DNA of 64,000 nt from Tubulanus polymorphus (GCF_964204645.1 NC_134034.1:11618462-11682461); one strand, 5' to 3'. Counted from the first letter of the stretch, positions 9,411-24,400 are shown. Made by a program: numbers and translations. The notes: generated from the sequence alone by a model not told the origin.

Positions 9411-12400
9411 TCACGCGTTCAACGGTTTAAAAACGCTCCCGACCGCCGGTAGATCCTGACCCTTCGCGACCGGTCGACCCGATTTCACCGTTATTTGACG
9501 TTGAGCCGGTTGTTGTTGTTGTTGGTTGTTCGACGGATCAGAGTTTTTTAACCGCCGTTCGATTATTATGGCTGGTATAGCAGCGTGTGCCGCGCCGCCG
9601 CCGATCGTGCGCTGCATGTGCGCCGGTGCCGAGGCTGCTCGCAGTTTTTCGCGCCGTCTTTCGCGCATCAAAACTTGACTCGTTTTCGGACGTTTGCCTT
9701 GAAAAAATACGAGGAAAGAAGAAGGTTAGAAATGTGAAACGTCGCGCCGGAAAAAAGGGCAAGAATTTTTTGTATGAAGGGTTTTTTAATGAAGAGTTTT
9801 TCAGTTTCTCGAAAACGGTTCAATCGGAATCGTTGATCTCATGGAAAACATGAAGTAACCAATTCAGCAATCAAACCAAATTTTCGATGAAACAGGATTT
9901 TCTGTAAGTCAACTTTTCAAACGATGAAAACCACTTGAAAATTCAAACTTATAATGGTTTGAATTGTTGAACTTATCGAAATAGTTTAAGCTGAAAAACG
10001 GTTAAGTTTGAATTGTTCGCAATAACCGAGCAGTAACCAAAAATGAACTAAAAATTTCGAATTTAACTGTTTCGTGAAATTGACATCGGACAAACTGAGG
10101 ACAATTTTGCCAGAATGCCCTTTTCTCATCAATTCGTGCTGAAAATATTTTTTTAGACCCTCGCGCAACATGCCCCTTGATACACAACATGAGATACAAT
10201 ATGTAGTGTACGCAGCTGTGGAGGGAAGAGGGTTAACAACTAGCCATCGCTTTAGTGTAAACATTAAGCTCGCTAAGTACGTGTGAACTTGGACGGTGGG
10301 AATTTTTGGGATGTCCTGAAACCCAGAGACGCAAAGAAATCAAATACACAATCGCAAAAATATAAATGCTTCACAATATAACGGAGAAATCAAAACACTT
10401 TGTGCATAACTATCACAAACAACCAACAATGAGGTTACCGTGATGACTGTAGGACAGCCGGAGTTGACCTTGGTCTCGATAGTGGACGTGGGCTACCCAG
10501 CCACAGAAAACATGAGGCAGACACTTTTTCAACGAAACAGGAAAAATGGATATTTAAAAGAATTAATTGATTTTCAATCCCCCAAATTCAATAAATTATT
10601 TATGAATAGTTTATGTGTGTGACGAAAAGTGAAAATACTTACCGACTTTTTTCACCGGTGGTACAACAGGGGGGCCGCCATTGATCTCCAAACTGAAAAA
10701 TTCCAAAACAATTCTATTTAAGAATCCTTGCTCGGAGTTACATGTACATGTAGTAGGAAATCAATGTTCAGACTGATTTCATATTTCTCCATGTAACAAA
10801 TTTCATATTTGCCTGTGAAACTGATTTCATATTTCCCCCCATGAGACTGATCAGATATTTTGATATTCCCCCATAGAACTGATTTGATATTCCCCCATAG
10901 AACTGATTTGATATTCCCCCATAGAACTGATTTGATATTCCCCCATGAAACTGATTTGATATTCCCCCATCAGACTGATTTGATATTTCCAAGTGAGATT
11001 GATTTGATATTTTGATATTCACCGGTGAGACTGATTTGATATTTACCGGTGAGACTGAGTTGATATTTTGATATTTACCGGTGAGACTGATTTGATATTT
11101 ACCGGTGAGACTGATTTGATATTTTGATATTTACCGGTGAGACTGATTTGATATTTACCTCTGCGATGGAAGTCCTACGATCTTCGCTCGACGGAAATCG
11201 TCGACGAATTCCGGAGATATTTTCGGATTCGGGCCGATATTGTCGATGAGTTGCTCGTAGAGACCGGGGTCGTTACGACACGACGACAGCAGCTGACGAG
11301 CGGCCGTACGATTATACGACAGGTACCCGAGTGCGACCGCAGCTGCCGAGCGCACCTGTTCGCTATCGCTATGCAGGTGTTTCACGAGCATGTCTCCGCC
11401 TCCGGTTGTAATGATCGCGTCTGGTATACCGGCTCTAGTGTGAGCTAAACTAGATATTAAACTCGCTAGAAATAATGAAATAAATACAAATCAATCATGG
11501 TCAGAGGTCAGAATTACTTAAATGGGGGTTGAAGTTATCAAAGATGTTTCACTCAAGAGCTAATATTCGACTTAACAGATAATCAGTGGAATTAGCTTCA
11601 GATCTGTGGAACTGGGTCCTGAACTGTGGAACTGGATCCTGAACTGTGGAGCCGAGTGCAGAACTGTGGAACTGAATTCTAACTTCTGAACTGTTAAGCC
11701 AAGTTCAAAACTGTGGAACTGGATCCTGAACTGTGGAACTGGATCCAGAACTGTGGAGCTGGGTCCAGAACTGTGGAACCGGGTACAGAACTGTGGAACT
11801 GGGTCCAGAACTGTGGAACCGGGTACAGAACTGTGGAACTGGGTTCAGAACTGTGGAACTGGGTTCAGAACTGTGGAACTAGGTTCTGATCTGTGGAACT
11901 GCATACGGTACCTGCTAATATGATAGCATTGTCGTCTGAACAGTTCAATGTTTCAACTAGAGACGTAATTCCTAACGCGGTCAGCGCCACCTGGTCCATA
12001 TCAACGATTACACGAGCTAGTACAACAATCTGTGCGAATAGAAAAGAAAAACATCGGCAATTCAGTAAAATTATGATTAGCTACAAATGACAACCTTTTC
12101 ATTCACGATGACTAGAACAAGTCAGTAAAATTATAATCAGTTACTAGCAAATGACGAATTTCTCATTCACTTCAACATTTCAGTTACTAATAATGACTGC
12201 GTTATTGCTCACCTGGAAAGCCGCGCTGCATTTGAAGAATTCATTTTCCGACTCGAGGTAATTTTTAAACACACTGAACTGAATCCCTCCAGCTTCACGT
12301 ATAGCGAACTGCTGCGGAGTGTTATTGAACGCGAATATAGTCAACGCGTGACCAGCCTTCAGACGGATTTCCTAATAAAAACGACGATGAATCATTATGA

Positions 12401-15400
12401 TTACGAGTTCAATAATTTGAACCGATGCATATTCGACAGTCAAACTTCATAGATCGCAAATATCAAAGTTCTGGGCCCAGTTGCACGAAAAAGTGTAAGC
12501 TTAAAACAGTGAAGGTTGAATTGTTGTCCTCATTGAAAACATGAAGTAACCAATAGCGATTACACCAGAAATTTGAGTTAAACTTTTTTGTGAAACTGTG
12601 CCCTGGTAGAAATCCTAGGTCCAGTTCCACAGTTCGGAGTTAAAATTTGACCCCGAGTTAACTCATCGAAAATGAACTAATTTCAACTCGGAGTTAACTC
12701 TAACTCACATCTGTGGAACTGGGTCCTAGAGCCTAGTGACTACTTGATAAGAGCTATGAAACTAAGTGATTAAAATGTTGCTAGTGGGGTCTGTTCTAAA
12801 CGTATGGCTGAAGTAATCACTGAACGCAAAGACAGTTACAGACAGTTGATATCAGTCTATCACTGATTTATACATGATGAAATGGCTATGGCCAGGCCCA
12901 CGCGTAGAAGTCGATACAAACCTCCCTTTTCGAATGTAATAAATCTAACAGCACGTTGAATCTAAACGCCGGCTGTTCGCGCAACAGCTCCTGATTGGTC
13001 GGATTGCCGAGCACGACGCAGCCGATCGCGCACGCGACCTCGACCTCGATCTCGTCGCTCGGCGGATTCATCAACAGATTGACGAGGATCGTCAACGCTC
13101 CTTCCTCGGTGATCAGACGCTGCGTTATCTTATTATTGCGATGAGCGACACCTACAAGATCAAATAGATACTACTCTCATCGATTCACGAATCTCAGTTC
13201 ACGAGACTTCGATCCAAATGTGGTCTGAAATTTCAAGACTGGTCTTAAGTTGTTAGATTGACTATATGTAACTTAACCCCAATGCACTGAGACTGGTCTT
13301 AAGTTGTTAGATTGACTATATGTAACTTAACCCCAACGCACTGAGACCGGTCTTAAGTTGTTAGATTGGCTATATGTAACTTAACCCCAACGCACTGAGA
13401 CCGGTCTTAAGTTGTTAGATTGACTATATGTAACTTAACCCCAATGCACTGAGACTGGTCTTAAGTTGTTAGATTGACTATATGTAACTTAACCCCAACG
13501 CACTGAGACCGGTCTTAAGTTGTTAGATTGGCTATATGTAACTTAAACCCAACGCACGAGACTGGTCTTAAGTTGTTAGATTGGCCATAGAACGAAGATG
13601 GCCTAAGACAGGTCATAATACTATGGGACCAGCCCCTGTATTCTAACTACATTAGACTCCAGCTTACCGCTCAAATACCGAAGTTTTAATTTTCCCAATT
13701 CTCAGCTCAGTATCCGGTCAGACCTCGGTGAGATATTTACAGTCTCCCAATGCTACTGCAGGGTCCAATCGAAGGAATGAAATCCACTTGCCCGGGGGGT
13801 GCCCCCTCCAAAAGCTACTTGCCCTACACAGGCAGTCCGATTGGTGTTACCATCATCCGTTGTATCGAGTGGGAAAAAAGCTTTGTGACATAAAATTGCA
13901 CTAGCCCGGCGGACAAGTGATGATGATAACCTACTTGCCCTGATGAGAATATACTTGTCCCGGGCAATCGGACAAGTGCTTAGATCGGACCCTGTACTAA
14001 CTAACGCAGTCTATAGCATCAAATCCTTAGAGGAGAAGGGAGAGGATACTTTATTCGCCGAGGAATATTTGAACGTGAATCTCACCTACGCAAAGAGTTC
14101 CTAACGTTCGGATCGCCATGTGAAGAACTCGACCGGAAGCTTTACCCGAACGTATCAATCGAACCAACGGTTGAATTCCGCCTTCTTGACAAATCTTTTT
14201 CTGATTGTCCATGTTTTCACGTCCCAGCGCGATCAGAGCCATACAACCTGAAAACAATACCATAGAATCTCATAATCATTGGTTTTTACATAGACAAGTG
14301 AGTGTCTGTTATTCAATTAGAGCTAAAAACCCATTATAACGTGGAAAACTAAAGAGAGTATTTGACGTTTAGACTCAATTCTATGAGCCATTTACAAAAA
14401 TTAAGAGAGTATTTGACGTTAAGGCTCAATTCTATGAGCCATTTTCAAAAACTAAGAGAGTAGTGACGTTTAGACTCAATACTATGAGCCATTTGCCATT
14501 TAGCCTCAATTCTATGAGCCATTTTAAAACTAAGAGAGTAGTGACGTTTAGACTCAATTCTAGGAGCCATTTACAAAAACTAAGAGAGTATTTGACGTTT
14601 AGACTTGATTCTACGAGCCATTTTCAAAAATTAAGAGAGTATTTGACGTTAAGGCTCAATTCTATGAGCCATTTTGAAAACTAAGAGAATAGTGACGTTT
14701 AAACTCAATTCTATGAGACATTTTCAAAACTAAGAGAGTAGTGATGTTTAGACTCAATACTATGAGCCATTTACAAAAATTAAGAGAGTATTTGACGTTA
14801 AGACTCAATTCTATGAGCCATTTTCAAAACTAAGAGAATAGTGACGTTTAGACTCAATTCTATGAGCCATTTTCAAAACTAAGAGAGTAGTGACGTTTAG
14901 ACTCAATTCTATGAGCCATTTACAAAAATTAAGAGAGTATTTGACCTTAAGGCTCAATTCTATGAGCCATTTTGAAAACTAAGAGAATAGTGACGTTTAA
15001 ACTCAATTCTATGAGACATTTTCAAAACTAAGAGAGTAGTGACGTTTAGACTCAATACTATGAGCCATTTACAAAAATTAAGAGAGTATTTGACGTTAAG
15101 ACTCAATTCTATGAGCCATTTTCAAAACTAAGAGAATAGTGACGTTTAGACTCAATTCTATGAGCCATTTTCAAAACTAAGAGAGTAGTGACGTTTAGAC
15201 TCAATTCTATCAGCCATTTTCAAAACTAAGAGAGTAGTGACGTTTAGACTCAATACTATGAGACATTTTCAAAACTAAGAGAGTAGTGACGTTTAGACTC
15301 AATTCTACGAGACATTTTCCAAACTAAGAGAGTAGTGACGTTTAGACTCAATTCTACGAGACATTTTCCAAACTAAGAGAGTAGTGACGTTTAGACTCAA

Positions 15401-18400
15401 TTCTACGAGACATTTTCCAAACTAAGAGAGTAGTGACGTTTAGACTCAATTCTACGAGACATTTTCCAAACTAAGAGAGTAGTGACGTTTAGACTCAATT
15501 CTACGAGACATTTTCCAAACTAAGAGAGTAGTGACGTTTAGACTCAATTCTATGAGCCATTTTCAAAACTAAGGGAGTAGTGACGTTTAAACTCAATTCT
15601 ATCAGCCATTTTAAAAACTAAGAGAGTAAAAGTACTTTTTCATAAAAAGTACCGAATTCTCCCGCTTATTTTACTGCTCACCGACGTATTGAAGTTTTTC
15701 GCTGTTAATCAACAGAATTTCGATTAATTGTTGAATTCCGACACGTTCCGCGATGTATTTCTGTTGAGTTAACGTATTTCCGGCCAACGCCCACAACGCC
15801 AGCGCCCCCTGTTCACGTACTTCAACCGACCAAATCTATCGCAACAGACATACAACACAATGATTAACTGTTAGAAACACGGGCAGAGTTACTCAAGGGT
15901 CCAACTAAACTTGCACGAGTCCATCAAATTTTTTTTTGAATGCTCTTTTTTGCAAAGGGGTCATTCATTTATTACGTACGCATTAGGGGTGGGGGGAGGG
16001 GTAAGTGCAATTGCGTACTGTAATGCTTAATGTATATGAAAAAATGGCCGATTTTGCGTACAGAGGGGGAGGGGGGTTGAAAAATTCAAATTTTATGCGT
16101 ACGTAATAAATGAATGATCCCAAATTGAAATAATTGGTGCATTTCACATAATATTGTCTTAGTGGATATCAAAGTGCGCTTTTGAGATGGGACAAGTTCT
16201 TCAAAATTGGCCTCTAGATTTGCCCCTGGAATAGTGTCCTGTTCCACGGTTGTAAGAATAAATCAATTTTTATGATTTGACTTCTATCTATTCAGATGAT
16301 TTGACTTAACTCAAGAAAATGAAGCTTAGAAAAATCAACAAACCTTTAACAGTTTAATGAGAGCTTTCGGAGCGTCCAAGTCGAGAAAAGCTTTCTGACT
16401 TTCCGGGTTATTTTCGGCGAGTGATTCGAGGGCGCTGGCAGCTTTCACCTGAACGGTCACGTTACGTCCTTTAATCAAATTCACCAGCGGCCTGAAAATA
16501 CAAATACCGGACACTTTTAATCCACACAACTGTGGAACTGGGTACAAAGTCAAACCCACTCAACTGTGGAACTGGGTTCAGAGTCTAATCAAACCCACAC
16601 AACTGTGGAATGGGTACAAAGTCAAATTAAACCCGCACAACTGTGGAACTGGGTTCAGAGTCTAATTAAACCCACACAACTGTGGAACTGGATTCAGAGT
16701 CAATTCAACCCACACAACTGTGAAACTGGGTTCAGAGTTAAATTAACCACACGGCTGTGGAACCGGATTTAGAGACGAATTCTAACTAGTTCTAACCAGT
16801 TCTCACGAATAGTTAATCGAATATCATTAAAAAAAATTTTTGCACCAGCAATATCAATTTTTCTCATTAAACCATCCAACATAGAATCAGATTACTGAGA
16901 AGCAAATGTAAAGTCCAATTACTTTCCAGCCAGAGGCACTACCCAGCATGTGTAAATGAATTATATATAAAAAGTGATCAGATTACGGCTCATTAGAGGT
17001 GACTTTCACACTGTGGTCTACACTGCTCGTAGTTAGACACAACGTCCTCACCGCAGGTACACGAGTAATAACCGCATCAACTACTGATACATATTCTCGG
17101 TCGGTACTGGTTTCCTGCACACATAATACTGAAATACGCTAATTCTACTCGAGTTTCCAACACAACTGAGGAATCGTAATTTTCTCGAAACTCTTTTCGC
17201 AAACGTCTGCACAGATTTCACGAGTAATAACGTTAGTCGCACACATTACCAGTTTTTGTATTTCTTGTCTCGGAAATATATAACGTGCTCGAATGTGCAT
17301 CGGTATTTTGTGTCGATATCGAATTCTCTTAACACCTCCCAATACTTCGACCCACAAAAATAAACGGACTACTTCGTCGTTATTCCGATGTACGTCAGAG
17401 AAATTTGGTCACAAAAACTCGACTTCTTACTAAATCCGGTAATCCGGTAATCGCGAAGCCTAAACAGGCTACAACGCTGCTGCCGTAATCTGCTACGATG
17501 CTCGCTCATTTAAAACCTCTCGTTTATGCCGGCGGCAACAAAACGTGCCAGGCGAACGCGATCGTATGGTCGCGTATATACATACACACGTTGATAAACG
17601 GTCCGATCGCCGCGATCGGGACCGTTTTAAACGTCGTCTGTTTCCTGGTCGTCCGTAAATTCGCTCACCGCCCGACGTATTTCTTACTGGCCGCGTTGAC
17701 CGTAGCAGACGGACTGTATCAGTTGGTTTCGATTCCCGAGTACAGCGTCGGTTTACTACTGCGTTACCTCGAGTACGGCGACAAACTCATCTACCTGCAT
17801 CCGGCGTTGACGCTACCTCAACTCGACGCGTACCTCGCGCCGGTACGGTTCGCCGCGTTCCACGAGCGCAACTGGCTGATCGTCTGCGTGACGTTCGAAC
17901 GACTCGCGTCGATCAGTTTCCCGTTGCGTTCGAAGTCGTGGTTCGGTAAACGCGTGTTGCGTACGATCGTCTGCTCAACGGCGGTCGTCAACGCGTTACT
18001 CGTCCTACCGCTTTTTCTCATGGAGATACGCGGACCGATCGCGTTTAGAAAGTGCGATTATTTCCGCGGCGAAAAGTTCTATTTCGGGTCGTACATTAAA
18101 TGGAACCCGCTGAAAGGCAGGTATACGCGGACTCTGTCCACGTACGTCGGGAGCGCCGTCCCGTTTCTGCTTCTATTCGTCGGCAATATCTGCCTGATAT
18201 TTAAAATCGTCGCCGCGCGCAGAAATCGCCCGCGTAATCTAAATTCGAACGCGAAAGACGTCGCCGCCGGCAACCGAATGGCGTTCGTCGTTACCGTATC
18301 CATAGTAACGGCGCATTTGATTTTCGAATTTCCGCACGCGTTTTTCATGTTGAATTACGATTTCGCGTGGATCGAATTCCGATTCCCGATGATCGGACAA

Positions 18401-21400
18401 ATCGGCAGTCAGATCGATTCGTTGATCAACGTGTTCATCTATTCGGTGATCAATCCGAAATTTCGTAAAACGGCGAAAGAAACGTTTTGCGCGAAGAAAC
18501 GAATTTGACGAAAGTTTTTCTCATCATTTCGCTCGTTTTATTCCACCGTTATTCCTATGATTACTATTTCATATCAAACTTACTATTAAATTACAAGACT
18601 ATGATCGATCAAAATGAATTACATTAAAAGGTACAAGACCTGCGCCCGGTTTAGCAGCCAAAGCATGGACCTAAGACAAATCTTAACATATCCTAGTATT
18701 AGCATTAGAGGCCTGTGGCTGTTCTATTAAGATAAGTTCATTTCTATTGTTTCATCTGAAGAGGAGAAAACTAATTGAGAACTGAGTGGAACTGTGGGGA
18801 ACTGAGTGGAACTGTGGAGAACTGAGTGGAACTGTTAGGAACTGAGTGGAACTGAGGGGTTGTTAAATGTGTGTAATCAATAGAACTCACTGAACAGCTC
18901 CGTCGTTAACTACAGCATCCTGATTGACACGATGAGATTTAGTGAGAGCGGCGAGAGCAGCAGCAGACGCCGCCTGTAACATATCTGAAACACCGAATAA
19001 AAATAGATACGAGTAAAATCTTCATTATCATCATTTAAAAATATTCTCAGTCTCGAATGAAACGACGACGAACCTGAATTAACCGTTAGAAATTCGACTA
19101 ACGGCTCGATTCCGTTGTTACGGGCGACCTCCGTCTGATTGTCGGCGTTGTTGTCGCACATGACGCGTAACGCGTTCACCGAGTTAACGAGCACGTCCTC
19201 GAGTTCCGAGTCGAGCAGCGCGACGAGCGGCGCAATGCCGCCCGACTCGGCGATCGCCGATTGGTTGTCGTCGACGCACGCGAGGTCGGCGAGAACGATC
19301 GCCGCGCGCGATTGGATGTCGTCGACCGACGACGCGAGCAGACGGATCAGAATACGACCGGCGTCTGCCGACGTTAACCCTTTGCGTACAGCGTCGTGTT
19401 CGGAGATGTTACACAACACGGACGCGGCGACTGATTGTAATTCCTCTTGATCGAGATTCAGTAATCCAACAAGCGCCGGTACTCCATCTAGAATAAACAA
19501 AATACAGTATCTTTAACAAGGGTCCTTACAGATCAGTCATTCCTGATCCTACAGATCAGTCATTCCTGATCCTACAGATCAGTCATTCCTGATCCTACAG
19601 ATCAGTCATTCCTGATCCTACAGATCAGTCATTCCTGATCCTACAGATCAGTCATTCTTAGATATAAGGAGTTTTCAAGGAGAGAATTTCAGCGTCTGCA
19701 TCACTTTCATATCCCAATTACTGTAGACTCCTCCTAAATCGGTACTGTTTATCTTAGTGAAACATTCATTCAGTGGTTTTGAAAGCAAAGCAGCCAATCA
19801 GTAACTGCGTCATCAATTGTGTTATGTGTATTGAAATTCACTTAAAGATTTCAAACAATTGATGAAAATGAACGTATTTTGAGGTCTTCTAATTTTACAA
19901 GCTGCAGAACTGGAGCTTACCGGCGTCTAATATAGCCTTCCAGTGAGATGTTTCCGACGTTGATAACGGCTCCAGACATTTCACAGCGCTGTCCTTTTTC
20001 TGTAAATCGTCGTCATTCAACATTCCTAAAATCAGACAGCGATTTAGAAATTAGACGGCGATTGAAGTACATAGAAAGCCTGAATTCACAGATTCAGTAT
20101 TTCAATGGTGATTTTTCCAGATTTTCCCATGTTGAAATGAACTGCAGGGATATTGTCATTTGAATAGTGGTGACTGGTTGATAAAGGGTGATTCTAAATA
20201 TCGCTGAAGAAAATGCTATGTGAAGTGGAAAATGAATTTCCCAAATATTTCGCGAGTCAGAAGAAAATTTATCGAACATCCAAACCAGGAAAATATCATT
20301 TCAAAATTCCCAAGCATTTCTTGATTTTCTAATTCAGTGGGAACTAATTTCATGAAAACCTGGTCAAACCGTACCGACTAATAACTTCCAGACCGGCACG
20401 TCGGGGTGATTCCATTTGATGAAGTAATCGAGTATGTTAGTATGATACCGAAGCGCCGCCAAGTGGACCATATTGTTACCGGCGGCATCGCAAGAAACGA
20501 TACTGGCGCCGATATCGATGAGACACCGGACGGCGTTCAGCGCTCCCGAGCTGGCGGCCAGTAACAACGGGGTCGATTCTAACCTAGAAAATGAAAAAAA
20601 AACAAAATCAAACTTATTGATTGATTATAGCATCGAACACCAGGGGGCAGGTTTCGCAAACCTAACTAAAATCAAATCACATTGTTTAAGTCATCGAAAA
20701 TGAGAAGGTCGTCATGATCATTCTAGCTACAATAGCGGGGGTTAATAGTCTCATTTGTTCAATGACTATTTTTATTCCGATTCCAGGACTTAATAATCAT
20801 ACAACTGTCATTTCATTTTCATAAATCCTGAAATCTCAGTTTCCCAGACATTCTTATATCCAGTAGATTCTAAGAGCTGTAACAGTGAACTTGTATCTTG
20901 GATCTGCAGATGATGACTAATGGACCATAACCATGATTTAAGGATTTTAAAGCCTATTTCATGATTCAAGGCCTTGAACTGACCTACTCCAATCTAAACA
21001 ATTTTAAGGACCTTCAAGGACTACTATGAACCCTGCAATAGATCTCGCCTTACTCAGAAATGGCCACCTCAGACTTTCGACTAACTCTGGCAAGAACTAA
21101 ATCATTTTTTCGACTTTCTAATGTATTTTCCGATCCTAAATTTACATTTAACAGACGAGGTCCAAATAAGACGAGGTCAACTGTACTCGTTTTCCCGAAT
21201 GATGTAACAACTTACTCGGATTTCGTTTTCAGTTCCAGTAAATTCGGATGTTTACGGATGAACAACTTGATGACTTGTTCGTGATCGAAGAACGCGGCGT
21301 GATGGATCGGCGCCCAGCCCTGTTTATCGGTAACGACGATATTCGCGTAGTTCGCCAATAAACACGACACGGCGTCCAACGCACCGCACCGAGCTGCGAG

Positions 21401-24400
21401 GTGCAACGCCGTCGGACCTGTCGAAAAATAGAACGCGCATAACTTACAATAGCATCAAACGGTAAATATAAAGCTAATGTCTATTTCAACTTTGCTTGAG
21501 GGGATATCGGGTGGCCTAGCTCTGTCGGTTTTGTTAACAGGCCCGGCAAAGGTGGGCAGTTGACCTAATCATCCAATCTTAATCCATCTTATACTGTATC
21601 GTATTTGTACCGGATTGCCAGTGTTCTTTGAATGGGGTTGAAAAAAGAAAAGTGATTCCATGGATGTTTAACAATGTGTTTCCATGCCTACATACCATGA
21701 CGTTTTTTATGATTCGAAAAAACTTCAGTCGGTAGGCATAGAGACATATTGTTAAACTGAAAAAATGGTGTAGACGCAATGCGGTGTTGTAGACGCACTG
21801 AAAGGGTTAACGTAATTCAAAATAAGCACAAAAATCAAAACGATACAGAATGCAAATTTCTAAATGTGAAAAAAAGCTGCTCTTATGAATCGACGAAAGA
21901 AACAAAATTCACCGCAGGACAAGAACGAAATCGAAGAAAAAAATACATCAAACTAGTAACGTAATTATCTTACCGTTATTAGGCAACTGTTGATGTCGGT
22001 GTCGATGTCCTTTTAATTGAGTTTTAATTAATCGTAATCAGATGTTAATTAGATTCATAGATCATCATTAATATCTATTAGTTTCGATTGGATATAGATT
22101 CATCAATTCAGTGACACTCAATAAACTAACTCCGGACCCAGTTGCGCTGCCCTGACTGACCAAAGTCCAAAAGAGGCCTTAAGTTGTTAGACTGGTCTAA
22201 AATCTAAGTCATGTCTTCACAACTAGCCCCGGTTTTGGGCACCATTTTGAAGTAAAAGTGGTTAGATTTACCTGTAGATTGTAGAGTATTGTGACGTCTG
22301 ACGTTGACGTCTATAGATTGTAAAATGAGACACGCGATGATCTGAGGTCGGTTGTACATCGCGGCGTGGTGTATCAACGACAGGCCGTATTCATCCTGTT
22401 TCGCCAGACGCGCGGGCGGACATTTCCTCGCCAGAGTCATAAACATCGCGATCAAACCGCGTTGAGCCGCCGCGCGTAGTCCGTTCGGTAACGTCTGCAA
22501 ACAGATCAGATCGATCAGTACAGAGTCATTCCTGGATATAAGGAGTTTTAACAGGGTCCCCTACAGATATCAGTCATCGTTGGATTAAAGGAGTTTTAAC
22601 AGGGTCCCTACAGATATCAGTTATTCCTGGATATAAGCAGTTTTAACAGGGTCCCTACAGATCAGTCATTCCTGGATATAAGCAGTTTTAACAGGGTCCC
22701 TACAGATCAGTCATTCCTGGATATAAGGAGTTTTAACAGGGTCCCTACGAATCAGTCATTCCTGGATATAAGCAGTTTTAACAGGGTCCCCTACAGATCA
22801 GTCATTCCTGGATATAAGCAGTTTTAACAGGGTCCCTACAGATCAGTCATTCCTGGATATAAGCAGTTTTCAGGCATTTTGTTCAAATCATTAAAAAGCA
22901 TTTTCTTTCTAGAAGTTTTTAAGGAATCATTGAGTTGTAGGGACTCTGGAAAGTCTGAATTATTAACAAGGCCTCAACCGACCTAGGGCCTCAATGGACC
23001 TAGGGCCTCATGTAGGGTCCAGGATTCCGTAGGGTTTATTTTGTTATGTCTGAGAAAACCTATCATCGGGGTCCAGAGATATTCAAACATTCAAAAATGT
23101 GGAAAAAAGATGCTAAAAACTTTTGACTTAAATTTCTTATAATGAAATGCACCGAACAACTAAAAATTCACCTTGTATTTTATGGCTTTTTTGTAGCCAA
23201 AATATTTTTTGAATTGCTCGTGCGTGTGTACGTCTTGTAGTGGTAACCGACGCGGTTTTAGTTTCGTGATCTCTTCGCACATCGCGTGTACCCAGCTCGG
23301 TTTCTGCGGACTCTGCGAGTAGTACGTCTCAAACTCTAAACTGAATATCCAATAACTGCGAAAATAGACAAACGGAATATCGGATCAGGACCCAGTTCCA
23401 CAGTTCTGAGTTAAATTTGACTCTATAGAGTTAAAACATTGAAAATGAACTGATTTTGACTCCGAGTTAACTCTAACTCACAACTGTAGAACTGGGTCCT
23501 GATATTTTCGTATGGAATAAATTAATGATTCAAACAGCTGCTACTTTTTGCTCATTTTCTAATCCCCTGTGCCCGGTTTTATAGACTGGTATTATCTCAA
23601 ATCTGGCGGTTAAATTCAATCAATTCATTTTCGATTGAGTTAATCCGCAAATTGAAGTTCATACCAGTCTATAAAACCGGGCCCTGAATTTTCCATAATA
23701 TAACACAAAATTCCCCGCATATATCCAAAGAATATTTTGGTTTAAAATGTTCATTTTTCATTCCTTTTCATTGAATCACGTATTTACGAAATAAACACGA
23801 TCCATCCAAATTCCCTTCACAAGTTTTCCAGGTCAGCTCTCCAGCTGTGAATGGATGGCTAGCTGGCCAACGCTGGAAAATAGCGGATTAAGCATCGTGG
23901 AAAATGCACAACAAGTCTCAAACGATCAGAGATGAAAACGACCCATATTGAAAAAGTCGGAAAATATTTTCCAAAAAAAAAAGAATTTTTTGGGGAACAA
24001 AAATCAGTAACTTTTAGCCAAAAAACTTACTTCCTTTTGGTCAAAATGTTAATAGTTTGGGCCTGAATTAGAGCGGCTTTTTGAATGAGACGCCATATCG
24101 GTTTCTCCGACTCCGCAGTTGTGCTAACAACTGCCGAAAACCGTCTTAAGGAGCACTCCTAACTACGGAGCGCTCCGATGTGACGCCCGCGATTGAGGTG
24201 ATTAAAGCGATTGAGGTGATTTACACTGTTCTCAGGAATAAAGAAAATGTTAGAAAAGGTCGGAAATCCGTCTATGGTCGGAAGATTTTCATCCCGGAAC
24301 GATAGAATTCTATCTGTAAACGAACCTTTTGCCGTCGATGTCGATGGTTGATAGCGGATAATGTTCTTGTCGCGGCAGATCCGGGTTCGTCCATTTATTA

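Noticed and set aside
17030-17110. Possible extra ANKAR exon (frame ETSTDREYVSVVDAV)
   Set aside because: Exons 18891-18984 and 16344-16491 already join in phase and give a continuous armadillo repeat, and the frame shows no armadillo pattern.
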